A stretch of DNA of 64,000 bases from Phorcus lineatus (Eukaryota; Mollusca; Gastropoda; Trochida; Trochidae), in assembly GCA_921293015.1 (NCBI GenBank), contig OV121091.1, forward strand, positions 12,801,755 to 12,865,754, given 5' to 3'. The stretch's first letter is position 1, and each line of letters starts with the position of its first letter. The position numbers and the translations under genes were made by a program. The notes beneath the pieces were generated by a model that was given only the letters and a program-made list of their open reading frames with translations, did not search any database and was not told where the DNA came from. Shown piece by piece: positions 25,302 to 36,400 of this stretch.

Positions 25302-28300
25302 CTGCAAAAGAAAGTTACTAACTTGGTTCACTTCTTTGGGAGATATAGTGTTATTAGATAAAATTTTGTCTAAAAGAAAAGTCACCTCATTCACTTGATA
25401 TAATGAATGACCATCTTACTATTTTTTTTTATTAGAGTCATTACCTAGGTGACAATTAATCATTAATTTCGAGAGATTTGATTTTTTTTTTTTTTAAATT
25501 TCATGAATTGTAAGATCAATGAGTTTGTACCTGGCGTTGTAGTCGTTGTTTCTGGCGTTATCGTCGTTGTTGTTCCCGTTGAAGATGTTGTTGTTAATGC
25601 TGTTGATGTTGATGGTAACGTTGACGTTGTTGATGTTATTGGTGTCGTTGATGTTGTTGATTTTGGTTCCCCTTAAAAGTAAACATCCAAACCCTTCCAA
25701 ATGTTAATCATACTTATTATCCATCCATTTACAGCTGCATATCAAAAGTTTGTTCACTTACTACTGTATCTTATTGCAAATAGCATGTAATTAGGTTATT
25801 ATGTAATTTGGTTTGAACGTCAATAAAATGACTTCAGCAAAACCGACAAAGGATTTCAAATTGTCATTGTGTATAATAGCCATTGAACATGATAGTTACA
25901 TTTGAAATATATTTAGAATAGAGAAACCTACATTGCAAGTTTTTCTACCCGGAAGACGTCCATTGCAAAAAAAAAAATTCAAAAACAAATAATATCCATA
26001 TAATATTCTTACACGTGCAAATTGTGTCCGAAATGTTATATAGGAGGTTCTTGAAAGATGCGAAAGATGACACCTTCACAAATAATTCCGAAGATGACAC
26101 AAGCTCTGCCAATTCTGATGCGTTATAACGGCTGCCAAGGCCAAGGGCCATCATCTTCACACCCTCGCTTTTTGCACCAGCCGCCTCTGAAGTTGTTGCC
26201 ACTGGATCGGAGGACGGCCCATCGGTAATTACAACAGCAACTTTGGAGATATTTTGTCGTCCATGACTTACGAAGTGAACTCTGGCTTCTTTCAAACCCA
26301 ACCCTATGTTTCCTCCACCTCCGGATGGCCTGAATACGTCCAAAGCAGTCGTTAGATTTGTTGCGTTGCGAAAAGGACTGAGATTTAGGATTTTGTTTTT
26401 CAGGGAAGCATACGCAACTATTCCAACATTGACGCCTTGCTCAGTGATGTTCAGGTTTGCGATAATCATCTTCAACACGGCAACTTTAGATCTCCAATTG
26501 CTTAGTGAACTAGCTCCTATGAGTAACAGAACATCTCTAGGGGATTTGCAATCTGGAACTGACACGAGGGTAATGGTGATGAGGAAATCTTTACAGATTA
26601 AAAGATGCGTATGATTATCCTGGTATATCAATATTTTGTCAACAGTTAAAAATTGGAAAGTGACTTTTATAAAACACGTTGCAACAGGCATAGGTCCGTT
26701 TTGCAGTATGAAAAATCTTTCACATACGTTTTACTTTTGGTTCCTATCACTGATGAAGAACACACTGTACCCTAGTTTGTTGCACAAACATTTTGGAAGT
26801 GAAATATAATATAATATCCAAAAGGATATCTTAAAATAATAATGAAAGGAAATGATAGTGCTAAAAACTTGTATACACATCAAAATCAAGGTTAGCTTTT
26901 TTCTCGTTTTTTTGCCAGCGTACTGATATTGGCGCATATTCTATTCCTTATCAAAATAATCATCTTCTTTATGAGTATGAATTTATAAATGCAAAGCGAT
27001 GATTCTTAATTGAAATACATGGCAAATTATGAAGATCTTTACCCCAATATAGAAGTAAATGAAATATATTGTTATGGATGTATAACTTCTTTAATTTTCA
27101 CATTGGCGACGTTTCGGTATAGATCTTTTAGTATATATACCAAAACATTACCTTTGTGAAAATAAAGAAGTTTTACATCCATAAAAATATTATTGTCGTA
27201 TATGCCATTCAACCAACCTAATTTTTTTCAAATACAATTTAATATTAATAATCCTGATTTTGTGAAAGATTTACAGAGTAAACGCTTACCAATAGGCGCC
27301 GTAGTTGTCGTAGCTGTCGTGGTTGTTGTAGTTGTCGTTTGTGTCGGTGTTGTTGTTGTTGTCGTTTGTGTCGTTGTTGTTGTTGTCGTGGGTTCTGTTG
27401 TTACTAAATTCAAACACCGTCTGTGTTAAACTGATTCAGTAGCTTTGAATGAACAGAGTGATGCTTTAGAATCTATCAATGCGAAAAATAAGCTACAAAC
27501 TGGACAAGTAAAAAAAGAACACTTACCTGAACATATTTGTTTCCCAAAGGTTTCATGGAGGTTAGACAGTTCACTGTATTTCTTCACTGATAGAAAATAA
27601 CCTGCATCGCTGACAAGAAGTTGTAGCTCCGCAGGGTAAGTGCTTCCACCGACGCCAATAGCCATCATAGAAATGCCGATAGCCTTGGCATCATTTGCCT
27701 CTTGCACAGTAGCAGGAGGGGATGATGACCGACTGCCAGTGATGACGACAATTATTTGTGTAGCGTTGTGATTTGAAGATTTCAACATGTCTCTTGCTTT
27801 GGCAATGCCCTTGTGTGCATTCGCGCCCTCACCGGGGGGCGCTAGTTTCGACATTTCTGCCCTTAGTGTTGTTATGTTTTTATTCATCTCGATAACTCCT
27901 CCAACTCTGGTGCTGTAGACGACAAAACCGATGTTCACGTCTTTTGGGATGTTGCCAAGGTGGTTTAATATACCATCCACGAAATTAATTACTTTCTTGA
28001 AGTCCTCAGACATTACGTGTTCTGAGCCGTCGATGACAAAAATTACTTCAGCTTTGTTGTCACATGTTGCCGCTAAAATAAGTGGGATAGAAGTTTTGCA
28101 GCTTTGATATCGAACAGAAAGCTTTGTCATTGAATTTGAGTTTGGTATTATGTTTAAAATAAGTATATTTCACACACCCTTCTATGTAGACCAAGCATAC
28201 AGTTCACTGAAAATTTCAAGCGCAACGTATTATTTGCAATTCTCTTAGGACTAGAAAAGGAAAAAGACATCAAAGTAAGTCAGTTGTGCAAACAGCGACG

Positions 28301-31300
28301 TCTTTTCGAAATTAAATTTCAGTTTTTGAAAATCTAGAATGTATTCGACTGTGCACTTCGCACTTGATGTCTTCTTGACAAATAAGTTATTATAGCTTCT
28401 GCTTACTATGACACAAGCATCAGTTACAAGGAGTGAAGAGTGGGCGATTATAAAATAGGCAATATTCCTATTCTTGCTTTATTTTCTATACTAATTACAA
28501 AACCTGACATAAAAACAGATGTCTACAAAATTTAATACAAATACCCTAAAACATAGGATAAATCAAAAACAGTATTGAAAAAACTATACAGACTATAAAT
28601 TATAGAAATTTACCGGTTTATAAGATAGGTAAAACACTTTCACTCGCCTTTATTAAAAACTCTGATGATGACGTCAGAACGGGCCTGATGCCTTACCAAA
28701 TATGATCACTTCCTTTTAAATCCCATTGGTTAAGTTTTATCCATATTGTAAAACTCTTTTTAAATAAAGGTGGATTTTTCTAAAAATCAAATTCACTCAC
28801 GAGGATCAACTGCAAGTGTTGATGTCAACAGTGACAGCAACAGGGCAGATGATAAGGACCAAATGTTGATGAGTTTCTGAAAATGAAACAAACTAATGGG
28901 TGTTTAAGATTAAATTTACTTGGTGTAATTTTATCTATCAAATACACCAAACTGGTTTTATGATACAAGGTACTATTTATATTGCCCTGACATTTGCAAC
29001 AAAAATATCCCCAGATTGGTCGAGAGAAAATGTAATTCTCTGTCAATGTAATTCCATTTATTTATGTATATCCAGATATGTTTTTACATGTAAGGCAATT
29101 AACATTGTTTTTTTTAACAGGAAATGTTTAAACGAATAGGATACTAAGCTAGGAATAGGTCATCCTTTTCGTCTATCGGTTTATTACAGCAGTTTTTTTG
29201 CATAAGTCCACGTATAAGCCTACGTTTTCCTTCGAAAGAAACTAAAACCTTAACAATGATTTATGAGTTTACATATAATAATGTTAATGTGAATTTATCC
29301 CACAGCTGTGTCTGGTCTATTATAAACTAAATTAATATTCATTTTATTTATTGAGATTATATATTGAAAATAATATAAGTATGAACGAATTCGATGAAAA
29401 TCCAACCTGCAACGTCAGCATATTTTTCCCCCACAGATCCTACAATACCCTAATGTCTAGCAAGGTCAAGGCCACACATCGCCGACACCTGTTTATATGG
29501 CTTATATGGTTTATATTTTTTCAATCAATACATATCAATGCATGAAGCCTGATGCAAAATATCTCGGACCGCTCACGACCTCATCCGGGTACAAGGGAGC
29601 AGTTCATTGTCTGATTAAATAAGAGCTTCGAAGGGTTTGACGTTGATATATAAAAGAGAATTGTGAATATAAAACGCCGATAATGCAGGATATTTAAGAT
29701 CCCCATGCAACGGTAGATCCATCAGTTTTGATTATTTCAATTATTGCGGCGTCTATTAAAATGATTATACTCATTACGTCTTTCGCGATTGTATGAGGGA
29801 AGATTTCTGACATTCGCGTCTTCGCTATTTCGCGATATCCCAACCTAGGGCGAAGTAGCGAAATAGCGGTGTGAAATAGCGAAGTAGTGATGCGAAAGAG
29901 CGAAATTGCGATGCGAAGTAGCGAAGACGCGAAGCACCTTCTCAGTGCTATTTTGTATCGTACCTTCGCTATTTTGATAGCATCTTCGCTGTTTCGCATC
30001 GCTATTTCGCTATTTCGTATCGCTACTTCGATATTTCGCTACTTCGCCCTAGGTTGGTATATCGTGAAATAGCGAAGACGCGAATGGCAGAAATCAGCCA
30101 CCATACGATTGCATAAATATGTATGTCATTAATACAAAAAACGAAGAATCCAGCTTCTAGATTCATGGTCACTTGTAGGATCTCTTGATAACACTTTCGA
30201 TATCCCCGCACATAAATGTTGTAAAGTTAATTGTAACGATATAGATTAAACTTCAACCAATCAGAATAAATCAATATGAAAATCAACCAATCATTAATAC
30301 ATTGGTTCATTACTGATTCCCCTAGGTTGTAAAAAGGGCAGGGCAATCTGATTTTAAAAACGGCACAACTCCTTTCAAAAGGGCACTTCCATGCAAATTC
30401 ATTTGAAAGTATGTTTAGAACAAAAACGGCGCTTTTTTGTGTATATGAAACAGTTTTCGTTGCACTTGTGTCGATTGTAGCAGTCTATATATACTTTGAT
30501 AATTTTCCTAATCTTGTGAATAAATTCAGAAAAACATCACATGTATTTTAACAAACTTTAAATGAGGTACAGATTTCAAACATGTGCGCATACATTTCAC
30601 TCATTAAATCATATGGCATCATTCGACTGTGTCCGTCAGTGATCCCCCTATTGTTCCTGTATCTAGCTAAACATGTGGTCAACAGCTGTGTACCAGTAAA
30701 CAAAGGACGGGTCATTAGTTTAATCATTCTCTTCTTTGGTTTCTTTGGCTTGTAGTTCCTAAAATTATAGCAAGAATGAGCTCTTCAAACATAAGTATCT
30801 TAATACAATTGCGACATTGTAGATTATTTCATTGTACATGGTATTCTGCAATAAGACAACACGAAGATTTGGGCTAGCTACAAGGCAGGGCGCTAAGAAA
30901 TAAGGGCAGTAGTCTTGAGTGACACGCATCAATCGACTACTGCGTGCGGGAATTCTACTGTAAAAGAAATAGTTTTTTAAGCTAAACCAAACTTGGCGCG
31001 TTCAATTAAGTAATCTTTGTAATAATTGAGTCCTGTCATTCACGCTTACAACGATACAAGAACCTGTATCGAAACGTCGCAAATCTCAGAATTAAGAAAT
31101 TGTCATCGATAAATATTTACACTAACTTATATCCAATTTCTAAATGCCACTCAAAGAAAGTCTGTCTTGCAATGTCCACTGTAAACACTTTTTTCTTTTT
31201 CGTTACATGGCATTATTTCCTAAGAAAACGTTCAACAATGCCTTAATGATGATTGTAAAATTATATTATATCAAGAAAACTTATTTAGAAACCAATAAAT

Positions 31301-31949
31301 TCTGAAATGAAATAATATTGCATCAGTTTTAACAGTGTAATTATATCCATTTTGTAACATGTAATTTGGATTTTTGAATTTGTTATCATTTTTAAGTGAG
31401 GAAGTATTTTCAATATGCCCATATATCAGTCTCCTCTATCCTTTAACATCACTCTACTGTTACAGTTTATGCCACTCGAGTAACATCGTCGGATCAATGT
31501 TATTACGTTACTAACAAATAGGGTACTAGGTATCTTGGGCAGCAAATAGACCGTTGAAACAGGTCATTTTTAATATAAAACACAAAAATAGTAAAATGAT
31601 AATATAATATCTGTTTTCACTTAACACATTACATCTTTCTCTTGTACAGGTAGAAAAGATTTGTCATTCCTGCATATTCATGAATTATACCGACACTCCT
31701 GCTTCTGTCCTGTTATCCAAACAATGAAATTTAACAATTCATAAGTAAGAGAAAACCCTATTCAACGGGGCAAGAAAAGATCACGTTTTGGGATTATCCC
31801 CTGTTTAGGTTTATTGCATTCCCGAGATATTTGCTATCGTATTTTATCCTTCACATTTTCATGTTTATTTACCCGTTTTACTTGGCATTGATATTCATAA
31901 TAGGAATTATTGTGAACAAAGATAAACTTACCTTGTTTGTTACCAACAT
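24747..31949 (-). CDS. Gene 2: secreted protein with three diverged VWA domains and Thr-rich linkers (3' end not found)
   Basis: Join, in transcript order: 31949-31932, 28876-28801, 28072-27527, 27403-27290, 26558-26013, 25671-25531, 25301-24747. This gives 665 residues in one frame, ending phase 1. Exons 1-2 encode MLVTNKKLINIWSLSSALLL.., a signal peptide. Three VWA domains follow, with a Thr-rich linker exon after the first and second. All domain and linker exons are phase 1-1. MIDAS residues are degraded in every domain, so metal-dependent ligand binding is doubtful. The gene lies between the VWA genes A and B and is probably a paralogue. No LamG or chitin-binding exon was found downstream; the frame could simply end at TGA 24709-24711 if the last donor is unused. 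Confidence 0.78.
25531..25671 (-). CDS. Gene 2 Thr/Ser-rich linker exon 2
   Basis: 141 nt, phase 1-1, starting WEPKSTTSTTPITSTTSTLP and ending TTTTTPG. The donor is GTACAA, weaker than its neighbours. The Asn-rich open frame overlapping it is the wrong frame. Confidence 0.65.
26013..26558 (-). CDS. Gene 2 VWA2 exon
   Basis: 546 nt, same length as the VWA1 exon, phase 1-1. Encodes VPDCKSPRDVLLLIGASSLS.. to NISDTICT. The first MIDAS Asp is replaced (LLIGASSLS), while VVITDGPSS is kept. N-x-T/S sites (NAT, NIS, NAS) suggest glycosylation. Confidence 0.85.
27072..27184. repeat. Foldback element in Gene 2 intron
   Basis: TTATGGATGTATAACTTCTT at the left is mirrored by AAGAAGTTTTACATCCATAA at the right, with GACGTTTCGGTATA / TATACCAAAACATTAC inside. 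Small hairpin MITE. Confidence 0.75.
27290..27403 (-). CDS. Gene 2 Thr-rich linker exon 1
   Basis: 114 nt, phase 1-1: VTTEP followed by Thr runs with occasional Gln, Pro and Ala to TTTTAPIG. A likely O-glycosylated spacer between VWA1 and VWA2. Confidence 0.72.
27527..28072 (-). CDS. Gene 2 VWA1 exon
   Basis: 546 nt, phase 1-1. Encodes ATCDNKAEVIFVIDGSEHV.. to FGKQICS. Typical VWA pattern (V-x-F-V-I-D-G-S, VNIGFVVYS, KGIAKAR, QIIVVIT, GISMMAIGVG). The MIDAS motif reads DGSEH rather than DGSxS, the Thr region is GANAHKG, and the later Asp is Gly (VVITGSRS): three metal-site positions are lost. Confidence 0.85.
28801..28876 (-). CDS. Gene 2 exon 2: signal-peptide core
   Basis: ATTTTCAG | KLINIWSLSSALLLSLLTST.. 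AVDP | GTGAGT. Hydrophobic Leu-rich core followed by small residues suitable for signal peptidase. Phase 0 to 1. Confidence 0.75.
29787..30112. repeat. Large foldback built of GCGAAATAGCGAAG units
   Basis: The outer arms mirror each other (CGATTGTATGAGGGAAGATT / reverse of a similar block at 30080-30112), then CATTCGCGTCTTCGCTATTT and CCAACCTAGGGCGAAGTAGC on both sides. Inside, short CGAAATAGCG / CGAAGTAGCG units repeat. It lies in intron 1 of Gene 2 and has an unusually high CpG content for this window. Confidence 0.8.
31932..31949 (-). CDS. Gene 2 exon 1: start codon
   Basis: 18 nt, MLVTNK, ending at GTAAGT. Its phase-0 end joins the hydrophobic exon at 28876, giving a convincing signal peptide; that exon has no in-frame ATG of its own. 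The intron is 3 kb. Confidence 0.6.
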
Positions 31950-32011
31950 CGTTGATCCAATTGAACCACGGATGTTACATCTTTGATATATATCGCGACA
32001 CGTGAACACCA

Positions 32012-32021
32012 TTAAATTATA
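32012..32021 (-). promoter_or_regulatory. Possible TATA box of Gene 2
   Basis: TATAATTTAA on the minus strand, 63 bp upstream of the proposed ATG. Position fits a core promoter, but AT-rich sequence makes chance matches likely. Confidence 0.22.
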
Positions 32022-32334
32022 ACCAATGTTGTAAACTAAGTTTCACCTTGAAGTTAGATTTAATTTGGTTTTTGTTTACGACCCGAATTGTATTTTTTCT
32101 CTAGACACAGTTCTCTGATGTTGCAGAAAATATCTGCGTCAATTTGTATGAGTAGCATTGTCTGGTTAACTATCATCTGTCTTAACTTTTTTCTTGCATT
32201 TGTTGAACCTTTTACGGCGTTCGTGTTGTTGTTATATTACACAATTTTTAAATGTCAAGAGCAAGAAGAATTATGTGTTTAGCTTCTGATCATCCAACGG
32301 ATAAATCTCATTTTGCTAATATGTATGGCAGGCG

Positions 32335-32447
32335 GTAGTAGTAGGTCTAAGGATTTTTAGGGAATGTGGGTGAACCCTGACGTGACCCCTCTCCCTGTAT
32401 CAATAGATGACCCCCTTTCCTTTCAATATTCCTGGATCCGCCACTGG
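32335..32447 (-). mobile_element. MITE-like element ending GGATCCGCCACTG, diverged copy
   Basis: Right part TTTCAATATTCCTGGATCCGCCACTGGG matches the end of the 48183-48294 element in overall order (CCCC-rich core, then the terminal motif); the left end is decayed. Confidence 0.5.
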
Positions 32448-32589
32448 GTGGGAAACCTTTATAAACTATATTCCAGGTTAAACATTTAAATGACGTAGAT
32501 ATTTGGAACGTGGCCTCTTAATGTTTGATTACATTGTATCATCTTATTATTTTTCTCTTTACACATGTGTAAGGTGAGCTGAAGTGATT

Positions 32590-32745
32590 TTGGGTTTAAC
32601 GCCGCTTTAAGGATTATTTCATGGCTGCTGGTATTACTGCAGGGAGAAAGCCCGCAATAGCATTGTTGCTATATATTGCGGTGAAACCTTCGAGTATCGA
32701 CTGGAACTTGCAAACTGTGGGTGGTACTGCGTTGAAATCCCGGAT
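32590..32745 (+). mobile_element. SINE-like dispersed repeat, copy 2
   Basis: GGGTTTAACGCCGCTTTAAG, TTTCATGGCTGCTGGTATTA and ATTGCGGTGAAACC match the other two copies. The 3' part is missing. Confidence 0.6.
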
Positions 32746-33213
32746 AATCCATGTGCCTTAACTAGGTCGTTTAAACTGACGTAAGTTTTCTTGAGGACGT
32801 TCCCCCGGCTTCAAAAATCATCAGCTGTCATTGATAATGTTCTCTGAATTCGCATCACTTTCAAGTATAGCGAATATGATTCCGGCACGATTTTTATTTA
32901 AATAACTACTCATAAATGTAAAAAAAAAAAATTTTTAACAGTGCCAGCACTTATATACTAGATATCATATGGGATGTTAAGAATGTTTAATAAATCATTT
33001 CTAAATTTTGTACCATTGAATGTTTAAAAACGGATTATTGAAAATCAGGATATTCGATACGCTTTTGGAGCAGGTTGATTGGCTTTCTGTATCAGACTCA
33101 AAGTTTATTTACATACATTTAATTCCATTCTTTAGCCTACGGAATATACTTTCGATAAAGTTCGTACCTGTAACTTCAAAACAAAACTTGAAGAGTGAAT
33201 TAAGAAACACAAT

Positions 33214-33219
33214 TTTATT
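33214..33219 (-). terminator. Possible AATAAA polyadenylation signal of Gene A
   Basis: AATAAA on the minus strand about 220 bp past the proposed stop codon; chance occurrence is possible in AT-rich DNA. Confidence 0.3.
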
Positions 33220-33440
33220 GGAATTATACACAAACGGATTTCTCATGAATCATTTACACACATATAATATTTTACATTTTACGTCATTGTATTTTACACA
33301 GATGTTTTAAAGATAAATTTTATCTTTTGCGATGTTCCTGAAATGCCTTCTTTGCTTACAGACATTAACCGCGATGGTTTTTTTCTTCAGGAACTGCTGC
33401 TTATGCCTCAAGAACTGAAGCGTTTGGACATCATCTTGAA

Positions 33441-33467
33441 TTAAGGTAAGCACTGATATAAGATGAA
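33441..33467 (-). CDS. Gene A terminal exon
   Basis: Acceptor TTATTTTCAG, then FILYQCLP and TAA. It supplies the final Cys and I-x-x-x-C pattern seen in Gene B (IEISRC). Very short, so less certain. A minus-strand AATAAA lies at 33214-33219. Confidence 0.5.
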   Translation of the reverse strand, partial: FILYQCLP

Positions 33468-36400
33468 CTGAAAATAAGGATAAGATTTTATGGCGCTTCA
33501 TTTAGAAGGGCACATGAATAACAAATCAAGCTGTTAATTCATACATTTTAAGGCGAAACCTTTGAGAGAAGCTATATATTTAAAAACATTTAATTATTTT
33601 TGACGACAAAAATTAATGCAAGCCAGAATAATGGAATTGTTTAAGAGTATCATGGCCGAGTCAGTAATGTAATTGATATCCACTTAAATAGAAATACCAG
33701 TCAATTACCTGGCTCATAAAAAGGAGATTGGAAATATTTCATTACAAATATCACATAAAAAATGCTTTTAAAAAATTCAACTTCTCCAAAAAATATGACA
33801 AAAATCCAACAAAGGAACCTCCGTCATAAATTCCTATACAACATCTGTCTTAATACGAAGGTTTCTCGGGCTTCCGTCAGTTCCTCTACCGGCACAATAT
33901 TGCAACTTAAAATACCTGGCAATATTTCAGCTAATGAAAACAACGAATGCATGTAAAACATATTTGTTCTCATACAAGCCTGTGCAATGATACAGTCGCA
34001 AAATGACTATAGGTGCAAGGAGCATATTCGAATTAAGTTTAGCTTTTGGAAAGCTTGAGGAAATAATTTAGACGATTTGAATGATAACTTTTGAAACGGC
34101 GTCGCTGATTGCACAACTAACTTTGATTGCATCCAATCAGCGTTCTACATTTCTAAACCAAGAAACCTTCGTTTTAAGGCAGAGGTTGTATAGGAATTTA
34201 TGACGGAACTACCTCTGTTGGGAGAGAATGGTCAATGAGTTAATGTATTAGAAAATAGAAAACAATTGTTTGCATAAGCGGTCAGAGAAACGGTAAGATA
34301 ACACAAATGCTTGTCAAGGCTAGACATTGATATTGCTTTACTAGGTAACGGGTTTCACTGTAGGATTCGAACTACGAATACTAACCTCTTCAATCTCCCC
34401 CGAAAACGACGGGTACCCCTCACAAGCTCCGAGCAGAATACCGGCTTGTCGTCTCTCTATTTTACCTGTGATAAAACATAAAGGTTACTATGTAATAAGC
34501 ATAACCAGTGTCATTTACATCATATGAGAAATATGTGCATCAAAATATATTATGTAATACGTGTACCTTACTATGAATTGACCATTACAAGTGTCATTTA
34601 CAATGTACATTGTATGTGCACGATGTGCAAATATATTTTTTTAGTTTCAATACTGCATCATTTACTTACATCTTTTAATGTTCCAGATATGTAAATAATC
34701 AATTTTCATTTACAAGAATTTGCATTAATCACTGTAGATAATTACCTGACAAAGGTAGAATCTTTTCTAGGTTGTTGACAACAGCTTTGATGTGGGAACC
34801 ATCGTAGACCAATTGGACGTTGTTAAAACCAGCCCGCTATAATACAAAAAAGGAGTAGGGTTTCTTTATCAAAATGTCAGAATATTCAAAACATATTATT
34901 CAAGACACGTAAGACAGAGTCATCTTCATCCCTGACAATAGTTTAAGTGTGGAATAAGTTCGATGAATGACTATTGATATTTCTATTTTTAGAAAAGATT
35001 CCACAGTGGATATCAATCAAGCGATATCTAAATTGAAAACCCAATCGAGCACGTTCCGAGTATTAAAAAGTTTTTAAAATATTCTCCAGCGGGAATGGAA
35101 CTTAAAGGCACTAGTGCACGCTTTTACGGTTTAAATTGGCTATTTTAAGGTTTACGAGGACTTATGCATTCACTTAACTTTCTATCGATGCAATGAAATA
35201 CTAAACATTCTTTACAATTTACCTGCAATCAACAATGAAAAAGTTTAGACAGCCGCTGTCGGCTTGGACATATAAAAATCTATGGTTAGCTGTGCACAAA
35301 ACGGATAAATTATTGACACTTGGAAACGGCTGGACTAGTACTGTAAGCTGCTATTAAATTTACCTAAACTCTGAACTGAGAACAAATCATGAAACATGTT
35401 TTATGAAAGCAATGTTGTAAATTAACCCGTTTAATAACACAATATTAGCACTGTTATTAGATTGACCATAGCGGCTGCCGTTTCCGATTTTCTGGTTATG
35501 AGCAAAATCTTAATATTTCCGATATCGTAGTTCATGCGGTTTTAATGTAAAGGCCTTTAAAAATCCACTTTACTACTTGAATACGTAAATATGTGTTAAA
35601 TACCTTACGAGGTAGATTACTTGAGTGAGGATAGTGAGTAATATCGAGTGATATGCAGTATCTGTGCATTCGTTGTGTTTACGAAATATTGGCGTGCACT
35701 AGTGCGTTTAATCTAACATGGGCGTAGCTCGCACGTTCTGGCGTTACCTCTACTGACCAATTACAATTACTCTTGCAAAAGCCTTCGGTATCAGTATCTA
35801 GGGGCATGAAACACCCGTTCACCATCCGTTAAACTTGATCGCCTCTATCCTTATTTCAAACTCGATGATTTGATTGGTCTGCTAATGACTAGGTTTTTGT
35901 CTACGCTAAACTGGTGTAAGAACGTGCGAGCTATGAGGTTGTGGAGAGGAAAGCTGCTGATTAAATACGTTTGAGTCCGGCCAGAGTAAAAAATAAATTG
36001 TAATTTATTCCTCGGAAAACATGATTTTAATCAGATTGATTGAGAACCCATATAATAATGCTATGACGTCATAAAGTTCATGTGAATGTTTTCATATCGT
36101 AATGTTGATGACATTAAATGATATGCTAACTACGATGTACCGATGACAAATCAAATCTTAGGTTACATAGAGAATATCACCACATTGTCTTCTGATATAA
36201 TTTTATCAACTCACGTTGATTCAAGTAAATATATCCTCGGTAAGGCTCGGATATTTGTCCCTTTAATCGATTTGTGTTGATATAATTGATATCAGAAGGA
36301 ATTTGATATGCTCTATTTAGTCTTTAACCACTCTAAATAACTCCTGAATGTTTACTTTAAAGTTTATATAGAAGATAAAGTAGTAGTTTTAATTCAAACC

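Noticed and set aside
25494-25700. Asn-rich 68-residue frame
   Set aside because: Wrong frame of the Thr/Ser-rich linker exon; the phase-1 frame fits both neighbouring VWA exons.
34341-34385. Possible tRNA or SINE B-box (AGTTCGAATCC) in the Gene A 3' region
   Set aside because: Only a T-arm-like hairpin is present; no matching D-arm, anticodon arm or acceptor stem was seen. It does weaken the read-through model slightly.
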